Positions 25,201-33,843 of a stretch of DNA of 64,000 bases are shown here, piece after piece. How positions within the stretch are numbered: the first letter of the stretch is position 1; every line of letters starts with the position of its first letter. The translations under genes and the position numbers were made by a program. Location: NCBI GenBank assembly GCA_020637295.1, contig JACJWF010000008.1:62001-126000 (forward strand), given 5' to 3'. The notes under the pieces are model-generated. The model did no database searches and had not been told where the DNA came from. It was given only the letters and a program-made list of their open reading frames with translations. Origin of the DNA: Acidimicrobiaceae bacterium. GTDB lineage: Bacteria; Actinomycetota; Acidimicrobiia; Acidimicrobiales; Ilumatobacteraceae.

Positions 25201-27660
25201 TCAGCCGGCCCGCTCGCCGGTGACCACCTGGGTGGCGCCGGCGGCGTTGGCCTCCACATCGCCCGGCGTGAAGCGGATCGGGCGGAATTCCTTGCCGGCG
25301 AACAATGCCATCTGGGCGGTGAAGTCCGGGTTCTCCGGGTCGTCAGGCTGGCCGTAGGTCAGCACCGCCTCCGCGTGCGGCCCGTCGGCGCCGAACTCCA
25401 GCGTCATCACGAAGCTGTTGCCGAACGTCACCGGGTAGCCGGGCTGGTCGCGGTCGCCGAGTGGCCCGAGCGTGTTCGCACCACTGCAGCACGAGACGAT
25501 GGAGATCGCCCCTTCCCGGTTCGTGCCACCCGGCAGGCCCAGCGGATCCGTCACCGTGCGACCGTCGAACTGGACGTCGCCGAGGGCGATGTCCAACGGC
25601 CAACCCCGCTCGCCGAGCACGAGGATCGCCTGGGCGAGCGCGTTCACCACCGTGGTGTTGTCCGCCACGGTGTTCGGGGTGTTGATCGGGTCGGCCGCGT
25701 CGAACGGCACCGTGTAGAACACCCCGCCGCCCTGGGTGAGATCCGCCCCGCTGAACTGGGCGAGGAACTCGCGCCACAGCACCGCACCGGTGGAATCCGG
25801 GTTCAGCCGGCCGTCCCAGTCGCGCAGCACGTCGCAGGCCGGGGTGATGTCGAACGGCTTGTCCTGCACCAGCACCACGCCCTGGTCGTCGCACAGCTTC
25901 ACCACCTGGTCGCGGGCGATCTCGGCGTGCAGTGCCCGGTTGGACAGCCAGGCGCCCTGCAGGTCCGCCAGGCTCATCAGGCCGTCGTCGCCGCGCACCG
26001 ACGGGTCGGTGAGCAGGAGCGCGTTCATCCGGGTGCGGGCGCTCTGTGCGCTGTTCTCCGGCCCGGTCATCGGGGAGTAGCCGGTGAGCGGGGCGGCCGG
26101 ATTGGCCAACCAGTGCGAGTCGTTGGCGTTGAACACGAAGTCGTCGCGCTCCAGTTGCGGCTGCTGGTCGAAGGGGAGGATGCCGGGCCGGGCGGCAGAG
26201 GAGTCGTCCACCCATTCGTTGGCCGGGTCGCTGCCGTTCAGCAGGATCGCGCCGCTGCCGAGCACGAGGGAGGCCGTGCCGCCGGCGGCCACCGCAGCCT
26301 GCCAGCCGGCGATCGCATCGGGTGACAGGTTGGGCGTCGCGGCGGTGTCCGCGTACCAGGCCCGGCCGTCTGCCGACGTGGCCATCGTGTTGACCCACGG
26401 GATGCCGTTCCAGGTGCGGTGGGCCTCGATGAACTCGTCCATCCCGGTGGCGCGGTCCATGTCGAGGAACTGGCCGATGAAGTCGTTGTTGTCGATGTTG
26501 GCGTCGCGCAGCGTGTACGCCTTCTCGGTGGTCCAACCGAACGGCAGGTCGAGCATCGGGCCGTAGTGGCTGCTCCACATCGTCCGCGTGACCGTTTCGA
26601 TCGAGCCGTCCGGCTGGAGGACGTCCACCGACACGTCCTCGCCTTCCATCGCCCGCGTCTCGTCGCCGTACACGTAGGTGGTCGGGTCGCCCGCAGCGAG
26701 GTCCAGTTCGTACAGGGTCATCCGGTGGCCGGCGGACACCGTGTGGGTCCAGGCGACCGCGTCGTTGAACCCGATCAGCACCCCGGGTGTGCCGGTGAGC
26801 GTCACGCCGTACACGTTCAACTCGCCGTTGGTCAGCGTGAGTTGGTTCTCCCACAGCCGCTTCTCGCCCTCCCACGGGAAGTGCGGGTTGGCCAGCAGCA
26901 TCCCGCCGCCGCCCTCGCTGAGCGCCGACCCGATGGCCCAACCATTGCTGCCCAGCGCGTCCGCTGCCGTGCCGGTGAGGTCGGGCATGGCCGTCACCCC
27001 GGCGGCCGCGGTGCTGTCGAGGGTTGCCGTGTCGGTGGGCCCGGCCTCGGCCGGGGCCGGCGGCTCGGCGGTGGCGATCTGGTCGATCAGCACGCCGCTG
27101 CTGGCGAACAGCAGGATGTCGCGCATGTTGGCGCACAGGTCGGTGGTGGTGATCGGCTGCACCCAGTCCGCACCCTCGCACCAGCCGTGCGGGCCCTCCT
27201 CGGCAAGTTCGGCGTTGAATCCGGCGGCGTAGCCGGTGACCATCTCGAGGATCTCGTCGGGCTGGTCGGCGAAGAGGTCGTCGGCCCCGTCCCACAGGTG
27301 GAGGTGGCGGTAGGCGAGGTCGCTGTGCAGGTTCTCGTCGCCGTCTCCGGCCCCGAACCACATGGAGCGCTCGCCGCGCACCTTCACGATCTGGTCCAGC
27401 AGTGTGCAGGCGCGGTCCTGGGCGAAGGCGTAGCCCTGGCCGAAGCCGAGGCTGCCCCAGTCATCGGCGACGATGTGCGGAATCCCGTACTCCGTGCGGG
27501 TGATGGAGGCCTGGTAGCCCGGTGCTGCCGTCGTGGTGGTGGGCACGGGTGCCGTGGTGGACGGCGGCGGCTCGGTGGTGGGCGTGGCGGTGTTGTCGTC
27601 CGATGAGCAGGCGGCCAGCAGGGTGGCCGTGGCCAGCAGGGCGAGCGTGGGGCGGCGCAT
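25201..27660 (-). CDS. Penicillin acylase-family Ntn hydrolase, lipoprotein
   Basis: 819 aa. Lipobox LAAC with Cys18 and Thr/Pro linker, then the alpha chain region starting SITRTEYGIPHIVA. The self-cleavage site and N-terminal nucleophile of the beta chain is Ser238 in LGSNGWAIG. Later motifs fit the PvdQ/QuiP/aculeacin group. These enzymes hydrolyse amides of acyl side chains such as beta-lactams, acyl-homoserine lactones or lipopeptides; substrate unknown. A membrane-anchored, extracellular form is implied. ATG 6 nt after TAGCGT. Confidence 0.92.
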   Translation of the reverse strand: MRRPTLALLATATLLAACSSDDNTATPTTEPPPSTTAPVPTTTTAAPGYQASITRTEYGIPHIVADDWGSLGFGQGYAFAQDRACTLLDQIVKVRGERSMWFGAGDGDENLHSDLAYRHLHLWDGADDLFADQPDEILEMVTGYAAGFNAELAEEGPHGWCEGADWVQPITTTDLCANMRDILLFASSGVLIDQIATAEPPAPAEAGPTDTATLDSTAAAGVTAMPDLTGTAADALGSNGWAIGSALSEGGGGMLLANPHFPWEGEKRLWENQLTLTNGELNVYGVTLTGTPGVLIGFNDAVAWTHTVSAGHRMTLYELDLAAGDPTTYVYGDETRAMEGEDVSVDVLQPDGSIETVTRTMWSSHYGPMLDLPFGWTTEKAYTLRDANIDNNDFIGQFLDMDRATGMDEFIEAHRTWNGIPWVNTMATSADGRAWYADTAATPNLSPDAIAGWQAAVAAGGTASLVLGSGAILLNGSDPANEWVDDSSAARPGILPFDQQPQLERDDFVFNANDSHWLANPAAPLTGYSPMTGPENSAQSARTRMNALLLTDPSVRGDDGLMSLADLQGAWLSNRALHAEIARDQVVKLCDDQGVVLVQDKPFDITPACDVLRDWDGRLNPDSTGAVLWREFLAQFSGADLTQGGGVFYTVPFDAADPINTPNTVADNTTVVNALAQAILVLGERGWPLDIALGDVQFDGRTVTDPLGLPGGTNREGAISIVSCCSGANTLGPLGDRDQPGYPVTFGNSFVMTLEFGADGPHAEAVLTYGQPDDPENPDFTAQMALFAGKEFRPIRFTPGDVEANAAGATQVVTGERAG

Positions 27661-27666
27661 GCAGCG

Positions 27667-27672
27667 ACGCTA
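27667..27672 (-). promoter_or_regulatory. -10 box, leaderless start at 27660
   Basis: TAGCGT on the minus strand, 6 nt before the ATG. Confidence 0.55.
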
Positions 27673-27687
27673 CCCCCGCGCCCCCGG

Positions 27688-28530
27688 TCAGGAGTCGAAC
27701 CAGAAGTCCCGCACCAGCGAGCCGGTCTCGAACCAGTACCAGCCGCCGCCGAGGTCGATGAGGCTGCGGATGTCGCCGGATCGCTCGACGGCGCCGTCGG
27801 GGCTGTAGACCAGGCCGGTGGCGTCGTTGCCATCCGTGTCGCCTGCGTCGGTGTAGAGCCGAATGTCGCCGTCGACCACCCGCTGCTCGGCGTCGTGCCA
27901 GCACAGCGCCCCGGTGTTGTCGCTGGTGACCTCGCCACCGGCGGCGACGACGGTGGTCAGGCGGTCCTTGCAGTAGTTCCAGCGCAGGCGCGCCGGGCCG
28001 CCCACCAGGAAGAACCCGGCCACCAGCACGGCCAGCACCACCCACGCCGTCCACCACCGAGCCCGGTGCCCCGTGGCCCGCAACTCTTGGACGACGGTCC
28101 AGGTGAGCAGGCCGAAGACGGCGATGGGGCACAGGATGCCGCCGTTCCACAGGTCCGCCGGGTCGCTGAGGTCCCAGGAGAACGCCGGGAGGATGACCAG
28201 CAGTGGGAGGAACGCTGCCACAGCCGTGAGCAGGGGGCGGGAGGTGATGCGCTGGCTGGGCACCAGGCCGGCGAGCAGCGCCGACTGCTCGCGCTGCACC
28301 GTGCGCTCGCCCAGCGGGGTGAGGCGGATGACGACGATCAGCACCCCGAGCCACAGCAGGTACCAGAACGGGGGGACCCGGAAGAAGATGGCCGCGAAGC
28401 CGACGATGAAGGCGGCGCTGGTGATCGACCAACCCCATCCCGGGCGGTCCCGGCCGGCGAGCCTGGCGGATGCGAGGGTGGGGGTGTCGGGGGTGCCGGG
28501 GGTGTCCGTGGCGTCGGTCACGGTGTGCAT
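27688..28530 (-). CDS. Membrane protein of unknown function
   Basis: 280 aa with five or six hydrophobic helices between residues 35 and 180, then a soluble C-terminal part (about 185-280) beginning RWNYCKDRLTTVV and ending GGGWYWFETGSLVRDFWFDS. No motif recognised. Start overlaps the malQ stop by 13 nt, so it is the second gene of that operon. Confidence 0.65.
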   Translation of the reverse strand: MHTVTDATDTPGTPDTPTLASARLAGRDRPGWGWSITSAAFIVGFAAIFFRVPPFWYLLWLGVLIVVIRLTPLGERTVQREQSALLAGLVPSQRITSRPLLTAVAAFLPLLVILPAFSWDLSDPADLWNGGILCPIAVFGLLTWTVVQELRATGHRARWWTAWVVLAVLVAGFFLVGGPARLRWNYCKDRLTTVVAAGGEVTSDNTGALCWHDAEQRVVDGDIRLYTDAGDTDGNDATGLVYSPDGAVERSGDIRSLIDLGGGWYWFETGSLVRDFWFDS

Positions 28531-30374
28531 CGTACGCGAGCGGTGGCGATGCGGCCCGCGTGGGCGTCACAGGTGGGGTCGTCGGTGACGCCCTCGATCG
28601 TGCGGGTGGCCACACGCCGCCAGTTGGGTTCCTCCTGGAATGTGCCGGGCACGTTCTGCGGGCGTTCCTCGCCCCACAGGTCCTCGAGGTTGACGATCAT
28701 CACCGGCGTTGGCTGCGATGCGACCTCGTCGAGGATGCCGCCGACCAACTCCGTCGGCGACAGATCGTGGTTGGCCGCCCGGCCGGTCCAGACGAGATGG
28801 CCGACGACGCGGTCGTGTGCCGCAGCGCGGTCGTCCAGGCGGCGGGCCTGGTCGTCGTCGTCGATCAGGCCCAGGCGGCGCATCATGCGGATGTCGTCGC
28901 CCTTCCACCAGCCGGCCAGCGGGTAGCTGTCGTGGGTGCTGGTCATCGCCATCCGGTCGGCGGGCGCGACGTCGACCGCGTCCGTGCCCCACGACGGCAG
29001 GGCGTCGAGGAGGACGCTGATGCCGAGCAGGCCGTGGTCGGCCATCTGGGCGTCCACCTCCGGCGGCACGGTGCCGAGGTTCTCGCCCACCACGACGGCC
29101 CCTGCCAGGTGGGCCTCCAGGCAGGCGACGGCCGTCAGCTCCTCGAGCGGGTAGCGGACGTAGCAGCCGTCGGTGGCGGCGTGGCCGGCGGGCACCCACC
29201 ACTGGCGGGCGAGGCCCATGATGTGGTCCAGCCGGAGCAGGCCGGTGTGGCGCAGGTGGTGCCGCAGGGTCTCGCGGAAATAGCGGTGGCCGGTGCGGCG
29301 GGAGCGGTCGGGGTGCACCGGGGGGAAGCCCCAGTCCTGCCCGCCCATGAAGATCGGGTCGGGCGGGGCACCGACGGCGACGCCGTCGACGAACAGGTCG
29401 CCCTCGTGCCAGACGTCGAAGCCGTCCGCGTGGGTGCCGAGGGCCACGTCGAGCGCGAGCACCTGACCGTGGGTGAGGGCTTCCGCCGTGGTGGCGGCGA
29501 GCTGGCGGTCGGCCAGCCAGGACCCGACGAGGTGGCGGCGGGTGACGACCGGGTCGGCGGTGGCGAGCGCTTCGTCCCGGCCGATCGTCCATGTGCGGAA
29601 GTTGCGCCCGAGGACGGCCTGGGCGCCACGGAACCGGGCGTACGTGACGGCCAGCGGGTTGGCCGCCGCCCAGGCCTGGAGGTCCGGGTCGTCGGCCAGG
29701 CGCTCGGCCACGCCGTCCAGCTGGGCGGTGCGGTGGCGGGCCAGGGCCGGCCAGTCCAGCAGGCCGTCGGCGTCCAGGGCCGGGGCCGGGCCGGCGTCGC
29801 GTGCGCCGAGTGCCGCGTAGTCCACGTACAGCTCGTTCCACAGGCGGCGACTGACGGGGGAGTAGGGGCTCCAGTCGTACGGCCCATCGAGGTAGACGGG
29901 CAGGAGCGGCAGGGTCAGCAGCACGTCGCCGCCGTGACGGCGCAGCCAGCCGAACAGGTCGCCGAGCTCGCCATAGGTGGCCAGCCCGTCGGTGCGCTCC
30001 GTGCGCAGCGCGTAGAGGGGGAGGAACGCGCCCCACCGTCCGGGCCGGGTCTGCGGCGCCGTGCGGGGTGCGCTGACGACGGTGCCCACCGGGCTGCCGT
30101 GGCGGACGAGGGTGTGGTAACCGAGGGGGAGGTTGCCCTCCGCTGTGGCGGGCGTGCCGTCCTCCAGCACCACATCGGCGCCCGCGGGAATCCCGGTGCG
30201 GTCGCCGTCCCACGCCACGACGACGGCGTCGGCAGGGCTGCGGTCGTCGCCGAGCAGGTGGAGCACGGCCGCGATCGCGGCGGGCGAGCAGTCCGTGGGC
30301 ACCCCTGCGGCGTCGAGGTAGTGGGTCTGCAGCCGGGAGTCGCTGTCTTGCTGCCGTCCCGGGTCGCTGTCCAC
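28518..30374 (-). CDS. malQ: 4-alpha-glucanotransferase (amylomaltase)
   Basis: Transfers maltosyl segments between alpha-1,4-glucans in glycogen/maltodextrin metabolism; GH77. 618 aa. Visible GH77 markers: PVSRRLWNELYVD, GGQDWGFPPVHPD, LLRLDHIMGLARQWWVP carrying the nucleophile Asp region, VVVGENLGTVPPEV with the acid/base Glu, and STHDSYPLAGWW. Start set at a GTG 8 nt after TAGCCT; an in-frame extension to 30431 is not supported. Confidence 0.93.
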   Translation of the reverse strand: MDSDPGRQQDSDSRLQTHYLDAAGVPTDCSPAAIAAVLHLLGDDRSPADAVVVAWDGDRTGIPAGADVVLEDGTPATAEGNLPLGYHTLVRHGSPVGTVVSAPRTAPQTRPGRWGAFLPLYALRTERTDGLATYGELGDLFGWLRRHGGDVLLTLPLLPVYLDGPYDWSPYSPVSRRLWNELYVDYAALGARDAGPAPALDADGLLDWPALARHRTAQLDGVAERLADDPDLQAWAAANPLAVTYARFRGAQAVLGRNFRTWTIGRDEALATADPVVTRRHLVGSWLADRQLAATTAEALTHGQVLALDVALGTHADGFDVWHEGDLFVDGVAVGAPPDPIFMGGQDWGFPPVHPDRSRRTGHRYFRETLRHHLRHTGLLRLDHIMGLARQWWVPAGHAATDGCYVRYPLEELTAVACLEAHLAGAVVVGENLGTVPPEVDAQMADHGLLGISVLLDALPSWGTDAVDVAPADRMAMTSTHDSYPLAGWWKGDDIRMMRRLGLIDDDDQARRLDDRAAAHDRVVGHLVWTGRAANHDLSPTELVGGILDEVASQPTPVMIVNLEDLWGEERPQNVPGTFQEEPNWRRVATRTIEGVTDDPTCDAHAGRIATARVRCTP

Positions 30375-30382
30375 GGCCGCCG

Positions 30383-30388
30383 AGGCTA
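30383..30388 (-). promoter_or_regulatory. -10 box, leaderless start at 30374
   Basis: TAGCCT on the minus strand, 8 nt before the GTG of malQ. Confidence 0.6.
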
Positions 30389-30437
30389 CTGGCGCCCACC
30401 CCTCCTCACCCCACTTCCCCCGCCCGCTCACCCACCC

Positions 30438-30513
30438 GAGTGCCAGCCCGCAGGTGCGAGTGCCAGCCCACCCATCCGAGTACCAGCCCGCCGGTGCGAG
30501 TGCCAGCCCTCAA
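30438..30513. repeat. 20-bp-period array of family 2, copy 1
   Basis: Four units beginning GAGTGCCAGCCC at 30438, 30458, 30478 and 30498. On the opposite strand the core is GGGCTGGCACTC, as in the arrays at 44775 and 55448. It lies beside the family 2 palindrome. Confidence 0.8.
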
Positions 30514-30555
30514 CCGAGTGCTCACCCCGACCCCGGGGTGCGGGTGAGCACTCGG
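30514..30555. repeat. Palindrome of family 2, copy 1
   Basis: Arms CCGAGTGCTCACC and GGTGAGCACTCGG around CCGACCCCGGGGTGCG. The centre GACCCCGGGGT recurs in all three copies (44724-44769, 55397-55442). Here between malQ and the anti-sigma-like gene, both on the minus strand. Confidence 0.85.
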
Positions 30556-30599
30556 AGCCTCGTGGGGAGGGACGAGACGGCGGGGGCCGCGGGATCAGG

Positions 30600-31262
30600 T
30601 CAGGGGGCGCTGGTGGTGGAGGAGGGGAGCAGCGCGGGAGAGGTGGTGTCCGTGTTGCCGTTGTACGACCCCGGAACGGTCGACGACGGGGACAGGCCCG
30701 GGTCGGTCGCCGGGGGGTACTCGACGCTGGTGGTGGTGGCCTCGGGCCAGATGATCGTGGTGGTCACGTCGGCCCATGGCCACACCTGCTCGCAGTAGTC
30801 GTAGTAGGTGTACCCGTCGTCGCCGACCCGGCCCTCGCCCTCGCAGCGGTACTGCCCCTGGTCGTCGGTGATCACCTCGCCGCACAGCAGCGTGCTCGTC
30901 GGGCTGAGCCCCTGGTCGCTCGGGCGAACGTCGGTAGTGGTGGTATCCACGTACACGACGCACGTGGTCGTGGTGGCGGGGAAGGTGGCCGTGGCCTGCG
31001 GGTCGTCGAGGTCGCCCGCTCCGGCCGGGGCGGTGGTGCCGGTCGAACCGTCGCGGGCGGCGAGGGCGGCTCCGCCGGCGCCCACCAATGCCACGGCACC
31101 AACGGCCAGCCCGGCGCGGCGGCGGTGCAGGTGGCGGCGGGCCCGGCGCTGCACGTCGGAGATCGACGGGCGGCGGCCGCCGGCGCGCACACCGCTGAAG
31201 GCGTCGCTCAACATGCGGTCCAGCCCGGTGGCGGTGGGGTCGGTGGGGTCGTGGTCAGTCAT
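30600..31262 (-). CDS. Single-pass membrane protein, putative anti-sigma partner
   Basis: 220 aa. Cytosolic N-terminus of about 48 residues (SISDVQRRARRHLHRRR), one transmembrane helix near 50-68, then an extracellular Thr-rich region with four cysteines (TCVVYVD, LLCGEV, YRCEGEG, YYDYCEQ). No zinc anti-sigma H-x3-C-x2-C motif. Its start overlaps the ECF sigma stop by 8 nt, and that gene order is the main reason to suggest it senses envelope signals and restrains the sigma factor. Confidence 0.6.
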   Translation of the reverse strand: MTDHDPTDPTATGLDRMLSDAFSGVRAGGRRPSISDVQRRARRHLHRRRAGLAVGAVALVGAGGAALAARDGSTGTTAPAGAGDLDDPQATATFPATTTTCVVYVDTTTTDVRPSDQGLSPTSTLLCGEVITDDQGQYRCEGEGRVGDDGYTYYDYCEQVWPWADVTTTIIWPEATTTSVEYPPATDPGLSPSSTVPGSYNGNTDTTSPALLPSSTTSAP

Positions 31263-31755
31263 GGGGAACCTCGGTGCGCAGTCGGGCGAGTGCCCGGTGG
31301 ATGGTGGACTTGACGGTGCCGACGGGCACGCCGAGCGTTTCGGCGATCTCGTTGTCGGTGAGCTGCAGCTGGTAGCGGAGGGCGATCATCCGGCGCTGGC
31401 GGTCCGGCAGGCGGCGCACGGCGTCGAGCACATGGTCGAACCCCAGCCCGGCGGTGTCGCCCGGGTCCGGCCGCCAGCGACGGGCCACGGCCCGCCGGCG
31501 CAACACCTTGCGGCACCCGTTCAGCACGCTGACCCGCAGGTAGCCGACCGGGTTCTCCACCACCCGGTAGCGCAGGTACACCTGGGCGAACGCCTCCTGC
31601 ACCACCTCCTCGGCCTCCTCCGTGCGGTCCACCAGGGCGGTGGCCAGGCGGACCATGCGGTCGAACTCCCGGTGGTACAGCGCGTCGAACGGCTCCTTCA
31701 CCTGCACCTGGATCGGGGTCACGTCGGCGGCCAATGGGATCGTCGCATCGCTCAT
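31255..31755 (-). CDS. ECF RNA polymerase sigma factor (SigE-like)
   Basis: 166 aa. Region 2 from about residue 22 (FDALYHREFDRMVRLATALV...AEEVVQEAFAQVYLRY) and region 4 from about 105 (LDAVRRLPDRQRRMIALRYQLQLTDNEIAETLGVPVGTVKSTIHRALARL) with its helix-turn-helix. No C-terminal extension. ATG chosen with GGGGGTGAC upstream; the longer frame to 31821 runs into the palindrome region. Overlaps its putative membrane regulator. Confidence 0.92.
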   Translation of the reverse strand: MSDATIPLAADVTPIQVQVKEPFDALYHREFDRMVRLATALVDRTEEAEEVVQEAFAQVYLRYRVVENPVGYLRVSVLNGCRKVLRRRAVARRWRPDPGDTAGLGFDHVLDAVRRLPDRQRRMIALRYQLQLTDNEIAETLGVPVGTVKSTIHRALARLRTEVPHD

Positions 31756-31800
31756 GTCACCCCCATCGATCCCTGACGCCCCGGATCGGTTCCGTCCGAC

Positions 31801-31881
31801 GTGACATGTTCCCGCGCCCATGGGCGTGAAACCAGGTCACGGCTGACGTGAAATCGCGCCCATGGGCGCGGAATCAGGTCA
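31801..31881. repeat. Two tandem hairpins, family 4
   Basis: Unit A (31801-31840) and unit B (31844-31881) share the plan TGACxTG...CGCCCATGGGCG...CAGGTCA. Unit B contains the perfect palindrome CGCGCCCATGGGCGCG at 31855-31870. They lie after the alpha/beta hydrolase stop and before the sigma factor, both on the minus strand, so may end one transcript and shield the next. Confidence 0.75.
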
Positions 31882-31893
31882 GGAGGCGGGGAG

Positions 31894-32553
31894 TCAGGGG
31901 GAAGCCAGGGCAGTGAGGGCGGTGAGGACGATGTCCGCGAGGTGGGAAGCCGCGGGGCCCATGGTCGCCACGTGGCTGCCGCCGGGCAGCACCACCTGCT
32001 CGACCGTCGTCGCCCCGGCCGCAAGTGCCGCGGCCCACACGCCCGCGGACGCGGGGTCCACCACGTCGTCGTCGTCGCTGTTCACCAGCACCACCCTGGC
32101 CGTCACCGCCGCGGCGTCCACCGCCATGCCGCCTTGCACCATCTCGATCAACGCGGTGATGGGGAAGCGGGTGTAGCCCTCCTCGCCATCGGCCAGCGGC
32201 GGGCCGTCCACCCAGTGGTGGCCGCGGGACTGGCGCCATTCCAGGCCGTCCAGCGCGTCGGGGTCCGGCGCCGGCGCGTTGACCGCCACCACCAGCCGCA
32301 CCGCCGAGCCACGTATCGCCGCGGCCGCCAGCGCCAGCACACCGCCCATCGACTGGCCGACCAGCACCTCGGCCTGCGGCACGGCGGCCAGCCAGTCCGC
32401 CCAGCCCACACCTTCCAGGGCATCGGGCGACGTGCCGTGCCCGGGCAGGGTGACGGCGACGCACTCGTGGCCGGCGTCGCACAGCGCCGCCTCCAGCGGG
32501 GCCATGGTCGCGGCCATGCCGCCCAGGCCGTGGATCAGCCCGACCCGCGCCAT
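31894..32553 (-). CDS. Alpha/beta-hydrolase
   Basis: 219 aa small serine hydrolase. Oxyanion HGLGGM near residue 8, nucleophile elbow GQSMGG near residue 66, aspartate in LVNSDDDDVVDP and histidine in GGSHVATMGP complete the triad. Carboxylesterase/monoacylglycerol-lipase size; substrate unknown. Two GTGs stand just before the ATG in frame; I chose the ATG. Starts 10 nt after the PLP enzyme, same operon. Confidence 0.85.
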   Translation of the reverse strand: MARVGLIHGLGGMAATMAPLEAALCDAGHECVAVTLPGHGTSPDALEGVGWADWLAAVPQAEVLVGQSMGGVLALAAAAIRGSAVRLVVAVNAPAPDPDALDGLEWRQSRGHHWVDGPPLADGEEGYTRFPITALIEMVQGGMAVDAAAVTARVVLVNSDDDDVVDPASAGVWAAALAAGATTVEQVVLPGGSHVATMGPAASHLADIVLTALTALASP

Positions 32554-32563
32554 CACCACTCGC

Positions 32564-33781
32564 TCAGGCGGCGCCCGGCGCGCCGGCCAGCGACGCCTGC
32601 AGGTCGGCCCACAGGTCGGCGGCGTCCTCCAGGCCGACGGACACCCGCAGCAGGCCCGGGGTGACGCCCTGCTCGGCCGCCTCGCGGTCCGTCAGGCTGG
32701 CGTGGGTGGTGGTGCAGGGGTGGCAGATCAGGGTCTCCGGCCCGCCGAGCGACGTGGCCACTCGCACCAGGCCGACGCGCTCCAGCACGTGCTCCACCGC
32801 CGGCAGCCCGCCGGCCAACTCCAGCGAGAAGACCGTGCCGAACTGGCGCATCTGCCGCTTCGCCAGCAGGTGCTGCGGGTGGCTGGACAGGCCGGGGTAG
32901 TGGACGGCGGTGACGGCGGGGTGGCGCTCCAGCGCCTCGGCTAGGTACAGCGCCGTGGCGTTCTGGTGGTTGGTGCGCACGGCGAGGGTGCGGATGCCGC
33001 GCAGCGCGTTGAGCGCATCGAACGGCGACGGCGTGGCCCCGTGGAGCACGCCGTAGGCCCAGATGGCGTCCAGCAGGTCGCGCTCGCCGCTGACCACGCC
33101 GAGCGTGGCGTCGTTGTGACCGGCGATGCCCTTCGTGGCCGAGTGCAGGGAGAGGTGGATGCCGTGCGCCAGCGGCTGCTGGCCGAGGGGCGTGGCGAAC
33201 GTGGAGTCCACCACCGTGATCGGGCCGCGCAGCGCCGCCAGTTCGTCGAGGTCAACCAGGGCGAGCCGGGGGTTGGACGGCGTCTCCGCCAGGGCCAGCA
33301 TCGTGCGGCCGGGCTGCACGGCGGCGGCGAACGCACCCGGCTCCGTGCCGTCGACGAACGTGACGTCGATGCCGAAGCGGGCGCACGGCCCCTGCAGGAA
33401 CGCCAGCGTGGCCGAGTACAGGTTGCGCTGGGCGACGATGTGGTCGCCCTGGCTGCAGAGGGCGAGCACCACGGTGCTGATGGCGCCCATCCCGCTGGCG
33501 AACGCCAACGACGCCTCCGCGCCTTCCAGTTCCGCCATCGCGTCCTCGAAGCTGCGCACGGTGGGGTTGCTGTAGCGGCTGTAGAACTCGTCCACCCGGA
33601 CCCCGGTGGCGCGGCGGCGGGCGTCGGTCATGTCCGTGCTCTCCCACACGGAACTGGCCCACAAGGCCGGGGCGAGCGACCGGCCGCTGGCCCCGCGCCC
33701 GCTGGTGATGGCGCGGGTGGAGGGCTGGCGCGGCGCCGGTTGCGGGCCGGGGTCGGACGGGGTGGCAGCCGGGTCGGGCAT
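32564..33781 (-). CDS. Trans-sulfuration PLP enzyme (cystathionine gamma-synthase/lyase family)
   Basis: 405 aa Cys/Met-metabolism PLP enzyme. RYSNPT and SGMGAISTV near the front, aspartate in VVDSTFATP, and Lys217 in HSATKGIAGHND as Schiff-base lysine; C-terminal SLGGPETLICHP. Whether it is MetB, MetZ, a cystathionine or methionine gamma-lyase cannot be told. The N-terminal 22 residues are a Pro-rich extension. ATG 7 nt after TAGCCT. A shorter paralogue is at 61739. Confidence 0.88.
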   Translation of the reverse strand: MPDPAATPSDPGPQPAPRQPSTRAITSGRGASGRSLAPALWASSVWESTDMTDARRRATGVRVDEFYSRYSNPTVRSFEDAMAELEGAEASLAFASGMGAISTVVLALCSQGDHIVAQRNLYSATLAFLQGPCARFGIDVTFVDGTEPGAFAAAVQPGRTMLALAETPSNPRLALVDLDELAALRGPITVVDSTFATPLGQQPLAHGIHLSLHSATKGIAGHNDATLGVVSGERDLLDAIWAYGVLHGATPSPFDALNALRGIRTLAVRTNHQNATALYLAEALERHPAVTAVHYPGLSSHPQHLLAKRQMRQFGTVFSLELAGGLPAVEHVLERVGLVRVATSLGGPETLICHPCTTTHASLTDREAAEQGVTPGLLRVSVGLEDAADLWADLQASLAGAPGAA

Positions 33782-33788
33782 CGGGTCA

Positions 33789-33794
33789 AGGCTA
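33789..33794 (-). promoter_or_regulatory. -10 box, leaderless start at 33781
   Basis: TAGCCT on the minus strand, 7 nt before the ATG. Confidence 0.6.
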
Positions 33795-33831
33795 GGGCGT
33801 CAGGCCCCTGGCGACCAGCGGTTTCCCTGCG

Positions 33832-33837
33832 TACCAT
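33832..33837 (+). promoter_or_regulatory. -10 box, leaderless start at 33844
   Basis: TACCAT, 6 nt before the ATG. Confidence 0.6.
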
Positions 33838-33843
33838 GCGCCC

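Noticed and set aside
27690..27710. tRNA-like GAGTCGAACC
   Set aside because: Lies in the coding end of the membrane protein gene; no acceptor or anticodon stems around it.
30438..30513. CRISPR-like short regular repeats
   Set aside because: Period is 20 bp with no unique spacers; it is a tandem array tied to a palindrome.
31788..31793. GGAACC as -35 of an autoregulated ECF promoter
   Set aside because: No matching CGTC-type -10 at 16-17 bp; CGTC is only 9 bp away.
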